Positions 43,464 through 51,746 of a stretch of DNA of 64,000 nt are shown one piece after another. Each line of letters starts with the position of its first letter. Within the stretch, counting starts at the first letter, position 1. The translations under genes and the position numbers were made by a program. The stretch is from an uncultured Steroidobacter sp. GTDB taxonomy: Bacteria > Pseudomonadota > Gammaproteobacteria > Steroidobacterales > Steroidobacteraceae. Below the pieces are notes generated by a model. It saw only the letters and a program-made list of their open reading frames with translations, was not told where the DNA came from and searched no databases. Location: contig NZ_CALFXI010000005.1 of NCBI RefSeq assembly GCF_937958065.1, positions 13,495-77,494 of the forward strand, in the 5' to 3' direction.

Positions 43464-44432
43464 ATGAGCACGCAAATCACGGTGGCGGAATCGTCATTCG
43501 CGATGGGTAAGAGCAGGCCGGTGTCACTGATCGGCGCCCCGACCGATGCCGGTGCTGCCGACCGCGGCTCGTCGATGGGGCCCGAAGCGCTGCGCGTGGC
43601 CAGGCTGCGAGAAGCGCTGGCCGGGCGCGGCCTGGAGGTCGTGGACCGTGGCAATCTCAACGGGCCCGCCAATCCGTGGCTGGAGCCCGTCCAGGGCTAT
43701 CGTCACCTTGCCGAAGTAGCCGAGTGGAACCGACTGGTCCACGATGCAATGTATGCAGCGCTGCAGGACGGGCATCTGCCCATCCTGCTCGGCGGCGATC
43801 ATTGCCTGGGCATCGGCTCGATCAGCGCGGTCGCGCGTTTCTGTCGCGAGCGTGGCAAGAAGCTGCGCGTGTTCTGGCTGGATGCGCACGCCGATTTCAA
43901 CACGCGCGAGCTTTCGCCGAGCGGTAACATCCATGGCATGCCGGTGGCCTGTCTGTGCGGCTTCGGTCCGCCGGAGCTGACCGAGCTCGGCGGTCACAAG
44001 CCGGCCATCGATCCGTCATGGATCCGGCAGATCGGCATTCGCAGCGTCGACCCGCTGGAGAAGCGCTTCGTGCACGAGCAGGGGCTGGAAGTGTTCGACA
44101 TGCGTTACATCGACGAACACGGCATGCGTGCGACCATGGAGCAGGCGCTGCACGGCCTGGATGCAGACACGCATCTGCACGTGAGCTTCGACGTCGATTT
44201 CCTGGATCCGGAGATCGCGCCGGGCGTGCTCACGACCATCCCGGGCGGGCCGTCGTATCGCGAGGCGCAGCTGTGCATGGAGATGATCGCCGATACCGGG
44301 CGCATGGCTTCGCTGGACGTGATGGAGTTGAATCCGGCGCTCGACGTTCGCAACAGGACCGCGCTGCTGGCGGTCGATCTGATCGAATCGCTGTTCGGCA
44401 AGAGCACGCTGATGCGCCGCTCGGCCCCTTGA
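43464..44432 (+). CDS. rocF: Arginase
   Basis: A 322-residue cytoplasmic enzyme that hydrolyses arginine to ornithine and urea. The manganese ligands are all visible: His113 in GGDHCLGIGS, Asp140, His142 and Asp144 in WLDAHADFNT, and Asp243 and Asp245 in SFDVDFLDPEIAPG. The N-terminal SLIGAPTDAGAADRGSSMGP matches arginase more than agmatinase, as do the length and SPSGNIHGMP. ATG 43464 has GAGAGG upstream; the frame continues earlier without a site. The propeller gene lies 24 bases downstream. No ornithine-catabolism genes are nearby. Confidence 0.93.
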   Translation: MSTQITVAESSFAMGKSRPVSLIGAPTDAGAADRGSSMGPEALRVARLREALAGRGLEVVDRGNLNGPANPWLEPVQGYRHLAEVAEWNRLVHDAMYAALQDGHLPILLGGDHCLGIGSISAVARFCRERGKKLRVFWLDAHADFNTRELSPSGNIHGMPVACLCGFGPPELTELGGHKPAIDPSWIRQIGIRSVDPLEKRFVHEQGLEVFDMRYIDEHGMRATMEQALHGLDADTHLHVSFDVDFLDPEIAPGVLTTIPGGPSYREAQLCMEMIADTGRMASLDVMELNPALDVRNRTALLAVDLIESLFGKSTLMRRSAP

Positions 44433-44456
44433 TGGCGCAACCTGAAGGAAACAAGA

Positions 44457-45497
44457 ATGAAGCAATTGCTCTGGTCCTTGTTGTTGATGGCGGTCGGCGG
44501 CGCCGCGAGTGCCGCGTCATCGGGCACGCTGCTGGTGCTCAACAAGTCCGACGACACCGTGTCGTTCATCGATCTGGCGAGCAACCAGATCAAGGCCACG
44601 CTGCCCACCGGCGACGGACCGCATGAGGTCGCCGTGTCCAAGGATGGCAAGACCGCCGTGGTCACCAACTACGGCGACACTGCCAATCCGGGCAAGACCC
44701 TGACCGTCGTCGATGTGCCCGGCAGGAAAGTCCTGCGGACCATCGATCTGGGCAATTACAGCCGGCCGCACGGCATCGTCTGGCTGCAGGGCGATGAAGT
44801 GCTGGTGACCGTCGAAGGCAGCAAAGCGGTGCTGGTCGTCGGCGTGAACGAGGGCACCGTGAAGCGGACCATCGCGACCGATCAGGTCGGCACGCACATG
44901 GTGGCCGTCAGTCCGAAACATCGTCGCGCGTTCACCGCCAACATCGGCTCGGGCACGAGCACGGCGATCGATCTTGCAACCTACGAGCGCGTGGCCAACG
45001 TCGCCACCGGGAAGGGCGCCGAAGGCATCGCGGTGGCACCGGATGGCAGCGAGCTGTGGGTGACGAATCGCGAGTCCGATACCGTGTCCATCATCGATCC
45101 GGCCAGCTTGAAGATTACCGGCACGCTGGAGCCCGGCACCATGCCGATTCGCGTGAAGTTCACGCCCGATGGCACGCGCGCGCTGATTTCCAATGCCAGG
45201 TCGGGCGATGTCGCCGTCTTCGATACGGTGACCAAGCAGAAGATCACGAGCATCCCGATGCAGAAGGCAGGCGAGCAGCTGCCGAAGACCGACGCGAAGC
45301 GCATGGCGGCTCAGTTCGGCACGGGTCCGGTGCCCGTGGGGATTCTGATGCCGGAATCGTTGTCGGTGGCGTTCGTGGCGAATACCAACTTCGACACCAT
45401 CACCGTGATCGATCTGGCTTCGCTCGAGATCGTCGAACGGTTGAAGGCCGGCCGCGAACCTGACGGCCTGGGCTACTCGTCGCTGACGATCGATTAG
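44457..45497 (+). CDS. YVTN-type beta-propeller protein, periplasmic
   Basis: A 346-residue protein with a signal peptide ending ASA-A near residue 20. Six to seven blades repeat the pattern of YncE/YVTN proteins, for example LLVLNKSDDTVSFIDLASNQ, KGAEGIAVAPDGSELWVTNR, ESDTVSIIDPASLKITGTLE and VAFVANTNFDTITVIDLASL. Such propellers sit in the periplasm and bind DNA, haem or partner proteins in different cases; no specific role is visible. A ribosome site AAGGAAA is present and the gene follows arginase closely, so the two may share a transcript. Confidence 0.92.
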   Translation: MKQLLWSLLLMAVGGAASAASSGTLLVLNKSDDTVSFIDLASNQIKATLPTGDGPHEVAVSKDGKTAVVTNYGDTANPGKTLTVVDVPGRKVLRTIDLGNYSRPHGIVWLQGDEVLVTVEGSKAVLVVGVNEGTVKRTIATDQVGTHMVAVSPKHRRAFTANIGSGTSTAIDLATYERVANVATGKGAEGIAVAPDGSELWVTNRESDTVSIIDPASLKITGTLEPGTMPIRVKFTPDGTRALISNARSGDVAVFDTVTKQKITSIPMQKAGEQLPKTDAKRMAAQFGTGPVPVGILMPESLSVAFVANTNFDTITVIDLASLEIVERLKAGREPDGLGYSSLTID

Positions 45498-45509
45498 CGA
45501 TAGCAACGC

Positions 45510-45539
45510 ACGGCGCGCCGGCGATGCCGGTTGCGCCGT
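45510..45539. terminator. Hairpin between convergent genes, possible bidirectional terminator
   Basis: ACGGCGC and CCGGC pair with GCCGG and GCGCCGT around a three-base loop, with small internal mismatches. It lies exactly between the propeller stop and the convergent SRAP stop. No T-run is present on either side. Confidence 0.5.
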
Positions 45540-46220
45540 CTAGCCGAACAGCACCGGCCTGATCAGCTGCTCGTCGTTGTACTTGAGCGAGTTGATGCGC
45601 GGGCTCACGGCGTGCGCGACCATCTTCTCTTGCGGATAGGTGCGCAGTAGGGATTGCGCCCGAGCCGTCGAGCCTCGCAGCCACGTCTCATACTCATCCT
45701 TGTAGAGAATGGCCGGCATGCGCTGCGCGGTGTTGTGGACGTCCGCCAGCAGTTCGTTTGGTGGCACCGTGAGCACGGCGCAGCCTTCGATGACGTCGTC
45801 TTCGTCCTTGTTGACGGTTCGATCCCAGATGGCAGCCACGCCGAACACCGAACGATTGACCAGCCGTGCAAAGTAGGGCTGCAGGTATTGCTGCGGTGTG
45901 AGCTGCCAGCCATAAAAGCCCGAGAGCGGCAGGATGCAGCGCTGTCCTCGCCACCACGCGCCGCTGAACGCATTGTTGCGATCCAGCTCATCGGCCGATG
46001 CGTGGGTCGTGCAGGCTTTGCGGTCGTCGCCCTCCGCCCAGTCCGGCACCAGTCCCCAGCGCATCATCACGCCTTCGCTCTCGCCCTCGTGCAGGCGGAC
46101 GACCGGCACATTGTTGCGCGTGGAAACATTGAAGCTGGGCTCGAAGCGCCACCACGCATGCCGCAGCGGGAACTCGCGTTCCACCGCGGCCTGGTTGGCT
46201 ATGACGAATCGCTCACACAT
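45540..46220 (-). CDS. SRAP/HMCES-like protein with altered catalytic residues
   Basis: A 226-residue member of the SRAP family (YedK/HMCES), which captures abasic sites in single-stranded DNA through a thiazolidine bond with Cys2. Cys2 is present (MCERF), as is His162 (VHNTAQRMPAIL) and the FN-VP stretch near Asn31. The motif normally reading GFYEW is GFYGW here, so catalytic Glu is Gly104, and the usual NARxET Asn is His73 (THASADEL). The protein keeps the nucleophile but lacks two residues used in bond formation and release. ATG 46220 is fixed by the need for Cys at position 2. It has no operon partner. Confidence 0.88.
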   Translation of the reverse strand: MCERFVIANQAAVEREFPLRHAWWRFEPSFNVSTRNNVPVVRLHEGESEGVMMRWGLVPDWAEGDDRKACTTHASADELDRNNAFSGAWWRGQRCILPLSGFYGWQLTPQQYLQPYFARLVNRSVFGVAAIWDRTVNKDEDDVIEGCAVLTVPPNELLADVHNTAQRMPAILYKDEYETWLRGSTARAQSLLRTYPQEKMVAHAVSPRINSLKYNDEQLIRPVLFG

Positions 46221-46363
46221 GGGCCGACGAGAATAGGTGCCGTGTCCTGTCAGAAATGTGACGTCGCGCAGAATCCCGAGTGTCGACGGTCGCGTTCCGG
46301 CCGACGGGCAAAGATTGCCGGCAACATCGAAACTGACGGCGCATCGCACGCGAACAGAGCGGC

Positions 46364-46864
46364 TCAGCCGGGCAGCTTCAACTCGATGAGCTCGGCGCGC
46401 ACTGCCGCGGCGGTTATATACAACTTCGCCAGCGAGATTGGCAGTCGGAATCGGCGCGGCCCGATGCTGCCCGGATTGACGAACAACACGCCCTCGCGTT
46501 CTTCCACGACCGGCTTGTGCGAATGACCGCTGATGACCGCGGAGATGCCCGCCGCCGCGGGGCTCAGATCGATCTGTTTCAGATCGTGCAGCACATGAAT
46601 CCGATGGCCGCGGATCTCGAGGAACAACGTTTCAGGAATCGCTTCGGCCCAGGCGCCTTTGTCGTTGTTGCCGCGCACGGCGTCCACAGGCGCGAGCTTG
46701 CGCAGTTTTTCCAGGACGTTCGGTGCGCCGATGTCGCCCGCATGAATGATGCGGTCGACCTCGTTCAGGGGCTTGAGCGCTTCGGGGCGCAACAGGCCAT
46801 GAGTGTCGGAGACCACGCCGATGACGGTCTGGTCGGGCGGGTCGGCAGGGATCGCGGAGTGCAT
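46364..46864 (-). CDS. YfcE/MJ0936-type metallophosphoesterase
   Basis: A 166-residue calcineurin-like phosphodiesterase. All metal-binding motifs are present: SDTHG (Asp20, His22), HAGDIG (Asp44), GNND (66-68), LHDL (His93) and GHSH (His114, His116). The short length and order fit the YfcE/MJ0936 group, cytoplasmic enzymes acting on small phosphodiesters in vitro. It stands alone, 142 bases from the SRAP gene on the same strand. The true substrate is unknown. Confidence 0.93.
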   Translation of the reverse strand: MHSAIPADPPDQTVIGVVSDTHGLLRPEALKPLNEVDRIIHAGDIGAPNVLEKLRKLAPVDAVRGNNDKGAWAEAIPETLFLEIRGHRIHVLHDLKQIDLSPAAAGISAVISGHSHKPVVEEREGVLFVNPGSIGPRRFRLPISLAKLYITAAAVRAELIELKLPG

Positions 46865-46938
46865 TGACTGTTCAGCATGGGCGGCAACGACGCCTCACTG
46901 TAGCGTCGTCGTGCCGAAGCTGCCAGCCGCCGGAGCGA

Positions 46939-48600
46939 TTACACCAGCGGCGTGTTTCTCGGTACGCGCACCACCACGGTGCCGGCGATCTTGTCGTGCC
47001 AGGTCTGGCGGTTGCTGTCGAATGCCATCCAGATGAAGCCCAGGCCCGCTGGAATCAGCGACAGGAAACAAGCGAGCGCGCGCACGATGGCGGTTTCCCA
47101 TTCGATGTCGCGGCCGTCGGTGCGTACCACACGCAAGTTACAGACGATGCCGCCGACGGTCGTGCCCTTCAACTTCCACATCAGCGCACCGTAGCCGGCC
47201 AGCGCGACCAGGAACAGATGACCGCCCGGCTCCAGCCAGTTCACGATGATGGCCACGATCAGCACATCGAGCGTCAATGCACCCATGCGAATCCAGAATC
47301 CCGCGCGCGGCTGACTGTTGAGCTCGATATTGCTCGGGCTCACCGGTGGAGCGGACGGCGGCGGCGGAGGTGGCGGAGCAGTTATGGTGTCATCGCCCGC
47401 TATGCCGGCCGATTCGACGGTTGCTTCAGGCCCGGGCGCCGACGCAGCAACGGTTTGCGCAGCCGGAGCTGGAGCCGCAGGCGGAACGGCAGCAGCAGTT
47501 GCGTTCCTCGCGCGCTGTGCCAGCAGCAGCGTATATACAACGACACCGAAGCCCAGCGCGCCGACGACGTTGGACACGATGAAGCCGAGCACTGGCACGG
47601 TGTACAGCAGCAGGACGAGCAATCCGCCGAGCAGCGTAGCCACGGCGAGATGGCTGAATGCGCCGATGCCGGTGAAGCGAGTGATGCGCCGTCCGAGCGT
47701 TGCGAGCACAACGGCCTTGCCGAACAGCGCCGCACAGAACATTCCGAGCGCCAGGAACGGGACCAGCGCCGCACCGACGACAGTGATCAACATGAGGATG
47801 ATCAGGATCGGCGACAGCAGCACGGACAGGACGGTCGCGATGACCGATTCGCCGGGTCGTTCCTCCAGCGTGGTGACACAGCGCTGCAGGGCTCCGTCGA
47901 ACATCACCGCGATCAATACATACAGACCCAGGAAGCCCAAGGCCAGCCACCACGCCCACGCAACGCTCGAGTCGAAGGCGAGCGGACGGCCATACAGGAA
48001 GCACTGCTCGAACCATGCTTTCAGCCACTTCAGCTCGCCGAAGTGCCGACCGAACCCGATCTGCTGTTGCCCGCCGAGCACCCTGGAGGACGGATCGCGC
48101 GCGATCGAGCCGCCTACCGAGACTGCCTCGCCGTTGACCACCGCATTGGGCCCGAGTTGCACGTTGCCGAAGATCGCGACCACGTCCTGGCCGACTTCGC
48201 TGTCCACATACACGTTGCCGAACAACGCGACGACGCCATCGCCGACGGGACCGGTCGCGGTGGCGTTGCCACCAATGGCGACGACGGCCTCGCCGACTTC
48301 GCCCGCCGCGGAAGCCGATCCAAGCATCGCAATGACCGCGTCCGCGTATTCGCCGGCAGGCAGCGAGGAATCGTCGCCGATGTTGACGATGACTCTCTCG
48401 TTGCCATGGTTGAGGCGTCGCGTGGCTCGTTCGACTTCGCGCTCGGCGCGTTCCACCTCGCGTTCGATGTAGCGATCCAGGTCGGAGTCCCGCTCCACCT
48501 CGGCGGGCGGCTTGATCTCCTCCTGCGCCAGCGCAGGCCGAGGGCCATCGAGGCCGGCGAGGACCGCGATCGCGAAAAAACACAGCAGTAAACGTCTCAT
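46939..48600 (-). CDS. Membrane protein with bactofilin-like repeats and C-terminal RDD domain
   Basis: A 553-residue protein of unusual build. After a signal peptide (LLLCFFAIAVLAGL) comes a charged helix (IEREVERAEREVERATRRL), then about 110 residues of short beta repeats with valine/glycine spacing (DAVIAMLGSASAAGEVGEAV, DGVVALFGNVYVDSEVGQDV), resembling polymer-forming bactofilins. Four or so membrane helices follow (about 215-375), a Pro-rich linker with seven prolines, and a C-terminal RDD domain (GFWIRMGALTLDVLIVAIIV to RQTWHDKIAGTVVVRV). ATG 48600 is preferred over GTG 48612. It ends the ECF sigma operon, so it is a likely envelope-stress effector or sensor. Confidence 0.8.
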   Translation of the reverse strand: MRRLLLCFFAIAVLAGLDGPRPALAQEEIKPPAEVERDSDLDRYIEREVERAEREVERATRRLNHGNERVIVNIGDDSSLPAGEYADAVIAMLGSASAAGEVGEAVVAIGGNATATGPVGDGVVALFGNVYVDSEVGQDVVAIFGNVQLGPNAVVNGEAVSVGGSIARDPSSRVLGGQQQIGFGRHFGELKWLKAWFEQCFLYGRPLAFDSSVAWAWWLALGFLGLYVLIAVMFDGALQRCVTTLEERPGESVIATVLSVLLSPILIILMLITVVGAALVPFLALGMFCAALFGKAVVLATLGRRITRFTGIGAFSHLAVATLLGGLLVLLLYTVPVLGFIVSNVVGALGFGVVVYTLLLAQRARNATAAAVPPAAPAPAAQTVAASAPGPEATVESAGIAGDDTITAPPPPPPPSAPPVSPSNIELNSQPRAGFWIRMGALTLDVLIVAIIVNWLEPGGHLFLVALAGYGALMWKLKGTTVGGIVCNLRVVRTDGRDIEWETAIVRALACFLSLIPAGLGFIWMAFDSNRQTWHDKIAGTVVVRVPRNTPLV

Positions 48601-48618
48601 ACGAGGCACCACGCGCCG

Positions 48619-49080
48619 TCAACGAGGCGCATACAACGTCCGGTAGGCAGCCGCGCTGACCCCGAACAACGTTAGATACAGGGCGCCGAGAATCGCCACG
48701 GCGCCATAAATCCAAATCGACGGCAGGTCGCGGAAGACCGTGCCGAGCGTCATGAACAGGGACGGAATCCAGGCCACGTCGGCGAACAGAGCGGCGCTGC
48801 GCGCGCCCGCATCGATCGGATCCATGATGATGGCCGACGCTTTCAGCACCAGCGTGATGAAACCGGCGGAGGCGATGATGAACAGCAGGCGTGCCGCGAC
48901 CGGCCAGCCGGAGAAGCTGCTCTGCCACCACGGAGCCGCCGCACGGCGGGCGATCTCCGCCATCACTTTGGATTCGAGATCGGCCGGCGCGCGGCGCGGC
49001 GGTTGGTCGCGAAGCACCTTGTCGATGAAGCGCTCCAGGCGCTGCTCGTGTTGCTCGTTCGGGTTCAAGGGCGTATTCAT
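48619..49080 (-). CDS. Membrane protein, probable anti-sigma factor
   Basis: A 153-residue protein whose first 48 residues are charged and cytoplasmic (QRLERFIDKVLRDQPPRRAP). Two or three membrane helices follow (WPVAARLLFIIASAGFITLV and IWIYGAVAILGALYLTLFGV). It starts 10 bases after the ECF sigma gene, the standard place for a membrane anti-sigma factor, and the N-terminal helices would bind the sigma factor. No zinc-binding HxxxCxxC motif is present, so it is not a ZAS-type anti-sigma. The function is inferred from position and layout. Confidence 0.65.
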   Translation of the reverse strand: MNTPLNPNEQHEQRLERFIDKVLRDQPPRRAPADLESKVMAEIARRAAAPWWQSSFSGWPVAARLLFIIASAGFITLVLKASAIIMDPIDAGARSAALFADVAWIPSLFMTLGTVFRDLPSIWIYGAVAILGALYLTLFGVSAAAYRTLYAPR

Positions 49081-49090
49081 GGGAGCGGCC

Positions 49091-49657
49091 TCAGAAACAG
49101 TCCGCCGTCAGGCCGCGGGCGGCGAGGATCTTCGCGAGCGCGCCGCGCGCCCGCAGGATGTCGATCTTCACTTTGGCCAACGAAATGCCGAGCTGCCGGG
49201 CGATCTCGTCATAGGACATTTCTTCGAAGTGATACAGCACCAGCGGCAGGCGCCGGTGGTCGGGTAATTTCTGCAAGGCGTCGGCCACGATGGCGCGGCG
49301 GGTGTCGTCATCGAAGTCGGCGACTTCGCCGTCGGGCTGGGCGATCTCCAGCTCCGGATCGTCATCTTCCTCGCTGCGCATCTCGGAAAAAAATCGCCAG
49401 CGCCGCCGATAGCGCGTCGCGTGGTTCAGCGCCAGGTTGCGAGCCACGGTCTTGAGCCAGCCGCCGGCGGCCGGGCTGAGGCGCAGCTGGGCGAAATTTT
49501 CGTAAGCCTTCAAGAACACCTGCTGGGCAATGTCCTCCGCCGGGCCGTCGCGGCCGGTGATCCGCGCGGCGGTGGAAAAGACCATGTCCTGATAAGCACG
49601 CATGAAGCTTGCGAATTCGTCCTGGGGCGCGAGGGTTTCCGGGGGTTGCCTTGCCAC
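49091..49657 (-). CDS. ECF RNA polymerase sigma factor
   Basis: A 188-residue sigma-70 family factor with only regions 2 and 4. Region 2 covers about 12-85 (FASFMRAYQDMVFSTAARIT, then DIAQQVFLKAYENFAQLR and WLKTVARNLALNHATRYRRR). Region 4 covers about 128-180 (LQKLPDHRRLPLVLYHFEEM and SYDEIARQLGISLAKVKIDI, a clear helix-turn-helix). An acidic linker (SEEDDDPELEI) joins them. The start is a GTG. It opens a three-gene operon with a membrane protein and an RDD/bactofilin-like protein, so it probably answers an envelope signal. A possible self-promoter lies 20 bases upstream. Confidence 0.93.
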   Translation of the reverse strand: MARQPPETLAPQDEFASFMRAYQDMVFSTAARITGRDGPAEDIAQQVFLKAYENFAQLRLSPAAGGWLKTVARNLALNHATRYRRRWRFFSEMRSEEDDDPELEIAQPDGEVADFDDDTRRAIVADALQKLPDHRRLPLVLYHFEEMSYDEIARQLGISLAKVKIDILRARGALAKILAARGLTADCF

Positions 49658-49676
49658 GGTGATGTCGTCGTTTAGC

Positions 49677-49706
49677 TTGAGAACACCGCGCTCGAAGGGA
49701 AGTTAC
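49677..49706 (-). promoter_or_regulatory. Possible ECF-type autoregulated promoter
   Basis: On the minus strand GTAACTT (49700-49706) and TCTCAA (49677-49682) are separated by 17 bases. This resembles the RpoE-like -35 GAACTT and -10 TCTGA pattern. It would start transcription about 12 bases before the sigma gene. The match is partial. Confidence 0.3.
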
Positions 49707-49910
49707 AGCCGTTTCGGTCCGCTCCCGGACATTACTGGCTCTACCCTGAAAATGCGACGTAATCCGCACACTTACAGGGCCCGACTGATGGTCACTCGAA
49801 GCTCGCTTGCCTAGACTGGGCGGCGCTTGCAGGGCAATCCCGCCCGCCGCATCACCCAGGGTGTCGTACTGATAGCGAAGGGCGGGGCCCCGTTCGAGTT
49901 TTTTGAGCTG

Positions 49911-51185
49911 ATGACTGCGACGATACGGACCATCTTCATCCTGGCTCCGGCTGTGGTGCTCACCGCCTGCGCCGTGCCCCAAGTGAGCGAGCCCGAGACC
50001 GTGGCGGTGCGCGCGACTTCGCTGAATCCCACCTATTCATCCGTCAACGCCCAGGTGCTGAGCGACGCCGGCAAGCTCGATTACAGCTTCACCGCTTCGC
50101 TGGATCCCGGGGCTGCCGCCGAAACCCTGACCCGCCTGCAGTCCTCGTACACCCAGCAGATGGGGCAGGAGAGCCTGCGCGTCGGCGATGCGGTCAGTTC
50201 GATCGGCATGTGGGGCACCTCGGTCCGGTATGGCGGCATGCAATACGGCACTCGCTCCGATACACGCGATGACGTGATCGATTCGAACAAGCTCGCCAGC
50301 AGCGGCATGGCCGTGCTGCCCACCGTCGCGGATGCTCTGTTCGCCTCGGCCGGCGAGGCTGGCACCAGCCTGAGCCAGCAGAACCTGTCCGTGAATCGGT
50401 CCCTGCCTTCGGGCGAACAGGGCTGGAACCTGGCCGTGCAGGATGCGCTGGGTTATTCCGAATCCGTGGCGGCTCCGATGATCGCGCGGACCCGCCTGGT
50501 CGAGCGTGGTTGCTCGGACTTCTCGGTGGGTTTCGGCAAGGTGCGCGAGGATTACGCGCTGACCAGCAACTCCTATGGCCCCATGTTCGCGAACACGACC
50601 ATCACTTGTGGCGCGCCGCTGGGCTTCACCGTCGAGGCGCACGGCGAATATCTTGCCGACGAAGTGGGGGCGCTCGGTTTCGGCGTCGCCCGTCGCATCG
50701 GCTCGCTCGGCACCGCGTCGCTTGCGTTCGCTCAAAGCAATGCCGTGAGCGGCGGCTCGGGCTGGATGTCGAAAATCGGCTTCGATCACACCAACTCGAT
50801 GTTCAACCTGATGTTTCGTTCGCGCTTCCAGAGCCGCGAGTTTCGCGACATCGGCAGCATGGCACTGACCGATCCGATCATGCAGCGGGATCTGGCGAGC
50901 GTGGGCGTGAATGTCACGGAACGAGCCAGCTTGTCGGTCGCGTATGCGACCCAGACCACCTGGGCCCGTGAGCGCACCAATCTCATTGCCGTCAAGCAGA
51001 GCATGGGCGTGGGACGCGGCACGATGTCCATGAGCGCCGGCCACTCGCTCGAAGACAACTTCGGCTCGTCGGTGTTTCTTTCTTATAAGCGGCCGTTCGG
51101 CAGCAGCAGGCCGCTGCGCCCGGCCATGGACGAGCTCGAAGAGCTGGATCTGCAGCTGCCGCAGAGCTCCGACACGATCGAATGA
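49911..51185 (+). CDS. Solitary usher-like (fimbrial usher fold) lipoprotein, shortened
   Basis: A 424-residue protein. ATG 49911 gives a lipoprotein signal with lipobox LTAC (Cys20). The body resembles the barrel strands of chaperone-usher fimbrial ushers: SLRVGDAVSSIGMWGTSVRY, GGMQYGTRSDTRDD, SGEQGWNLAVQDALGYSE and DFSVGFGKVREDYALTSNSY correspond to usher blocks LRxGDA-WG-VRFGG-QWGTN and FSYELGFVRENFGL-SNDYG. True ushers are 800 or more residues with plug and terminal domains; this has no full plug and is half length. No pilus chaperone or pilin gene is adjacent. It may be a stand-alone surface protein or the remainder of an usher. It is divergent from the ECF operon. Confidence 0.72.
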   Translation: MTATIRTIFILAPAVVLTACAVPQVSEPETVAVRATSLNPTYSSVNAQVLSDAGKLDYSFTASLDPGAAAETLTRLQSSYTQQMGQESLRVGDAVSSIGMWGTSVRYGGMQYGTRSDTRDDVIDSNKLASSGMAVLPTVADALFASAGEAGTSLSQQNLSVNRSLPSGEQGWNLAVQDALGYSESVAAPMIARTRLVERGCSDFSVGFGKVREDYALTSNSYGPMFANTTITCGAPLGFTVEAHGEYLADEVGALGFGVARRIGSLGTASLAFAQSNAVSGGSGWMSKIGFDHTNSMFNLMFRSRFQSREFRDIGSMALTDPIMQRDLASVGVNVTERASLSVAYATQTTWARERTNLIAVKQSMGVGRGTMSMSAGHSLEDNFGSSVFLSYKRPFGSSRPLRPAMDELEELDLQLPQSSDTIE

Positions 51186-51193
51186 TTCTGCCG

Positions 51194-51661
51194 CTACCGT
51201 GCCACCGGTCCGGGTGGCCGCAGCATCTCGATGTGCATGATGCCGTCCTCGTCGTACGGCTCCGACGATTGCACGAATCCAAACGAGCCATAGAACTTGT
51301 GCAAGTGAGCCTGCGCGCCGATGCGCGTCGGCAGCGTCGGATACAGCTCGTGCAGTTTCTCCAGCCCGCGAGCGACCAGCTCGCGGCCGACTCCGGTGCC
51401 GCGGACCATTTTGGTGGTGATGATGCGGCCGAGCGAAGGCTCGTCCGGATAGCTCGCGCCGGGTGCCAGCAACCGCAGATACGCCGCCAGCTGATCGCCC
51501 GACCAGCCCGCCAGATGCAGCGCTTTCAGATCCTTGCTGTCGATGTCCGCATAAGGGCAGGCCTGCTCGACGATGAATACCGCCTGCCGGGCAGCGAAGA
51601 TCGCATGGATCTGCAGGGGCGAAAGCTCGGCGTAGCTGCGCCACTGCCAGTGAATGGTCAT
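51194..51661 (-). CDS. elaA: ElaA-type GNAT acetyltransferase
   Basis: A 155-residue protein that matches ElaA in length and order: SPLQIHAIFAARQAVFIVEQ, the conserved CPYADIDSKDLKALHL, PSLGRIITTKMVRGTGVGREL (acetyl-CoA loop with the R-G-G-pattern) and HLHKFYGSFGF. ATG 51661 fits the usual ElaA start; the frame extends 81 bases further without support. ElaA is a cytoplasmic GNAT acetyltransferase whose acceptor is not well defined. It converges on the usher-like gene, with 8 bases between stops. Confidence 0.9.
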   Translation of the reverse strand: MTIHWQWRSYAELSPLQIHAIFAARQAVFIVEQACPYADIDSKDLKALHLAGWSGDQLAAYLRLLAPGASYPDEPSLGRIITTKMVRGTGVGRELVARGLEKLHELYPTLPTRIGAQAHLHKFYGSFGFVQSSEPYDEDGIMHIEMLRPPGPVAR

Positions 51662-51746
51662 CGCGGATCGAACCTGTGTGATGGAGACGCGCTTTGCCTG
51701 CGCAGCCCTGCGCCGGCTCGGTTCAGGCATCCTGCCTGGCACGACG

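Noticed and set aside
46887..46909. Short 7-bp inverted repeat ACGACGC / GCGTCGT
   Set aside because: Too short and GC-simple for this genome, with no T-run; likely chance.
46864..48591. A 575-codon plus-strand open frame opposite the RDD protein gene
   Set aside because: Its Arg/Gln/Asp-rich, repeat-like translation is the antisense of the membrane protein, and the minus strand fits an operon with correct signal and domain order.
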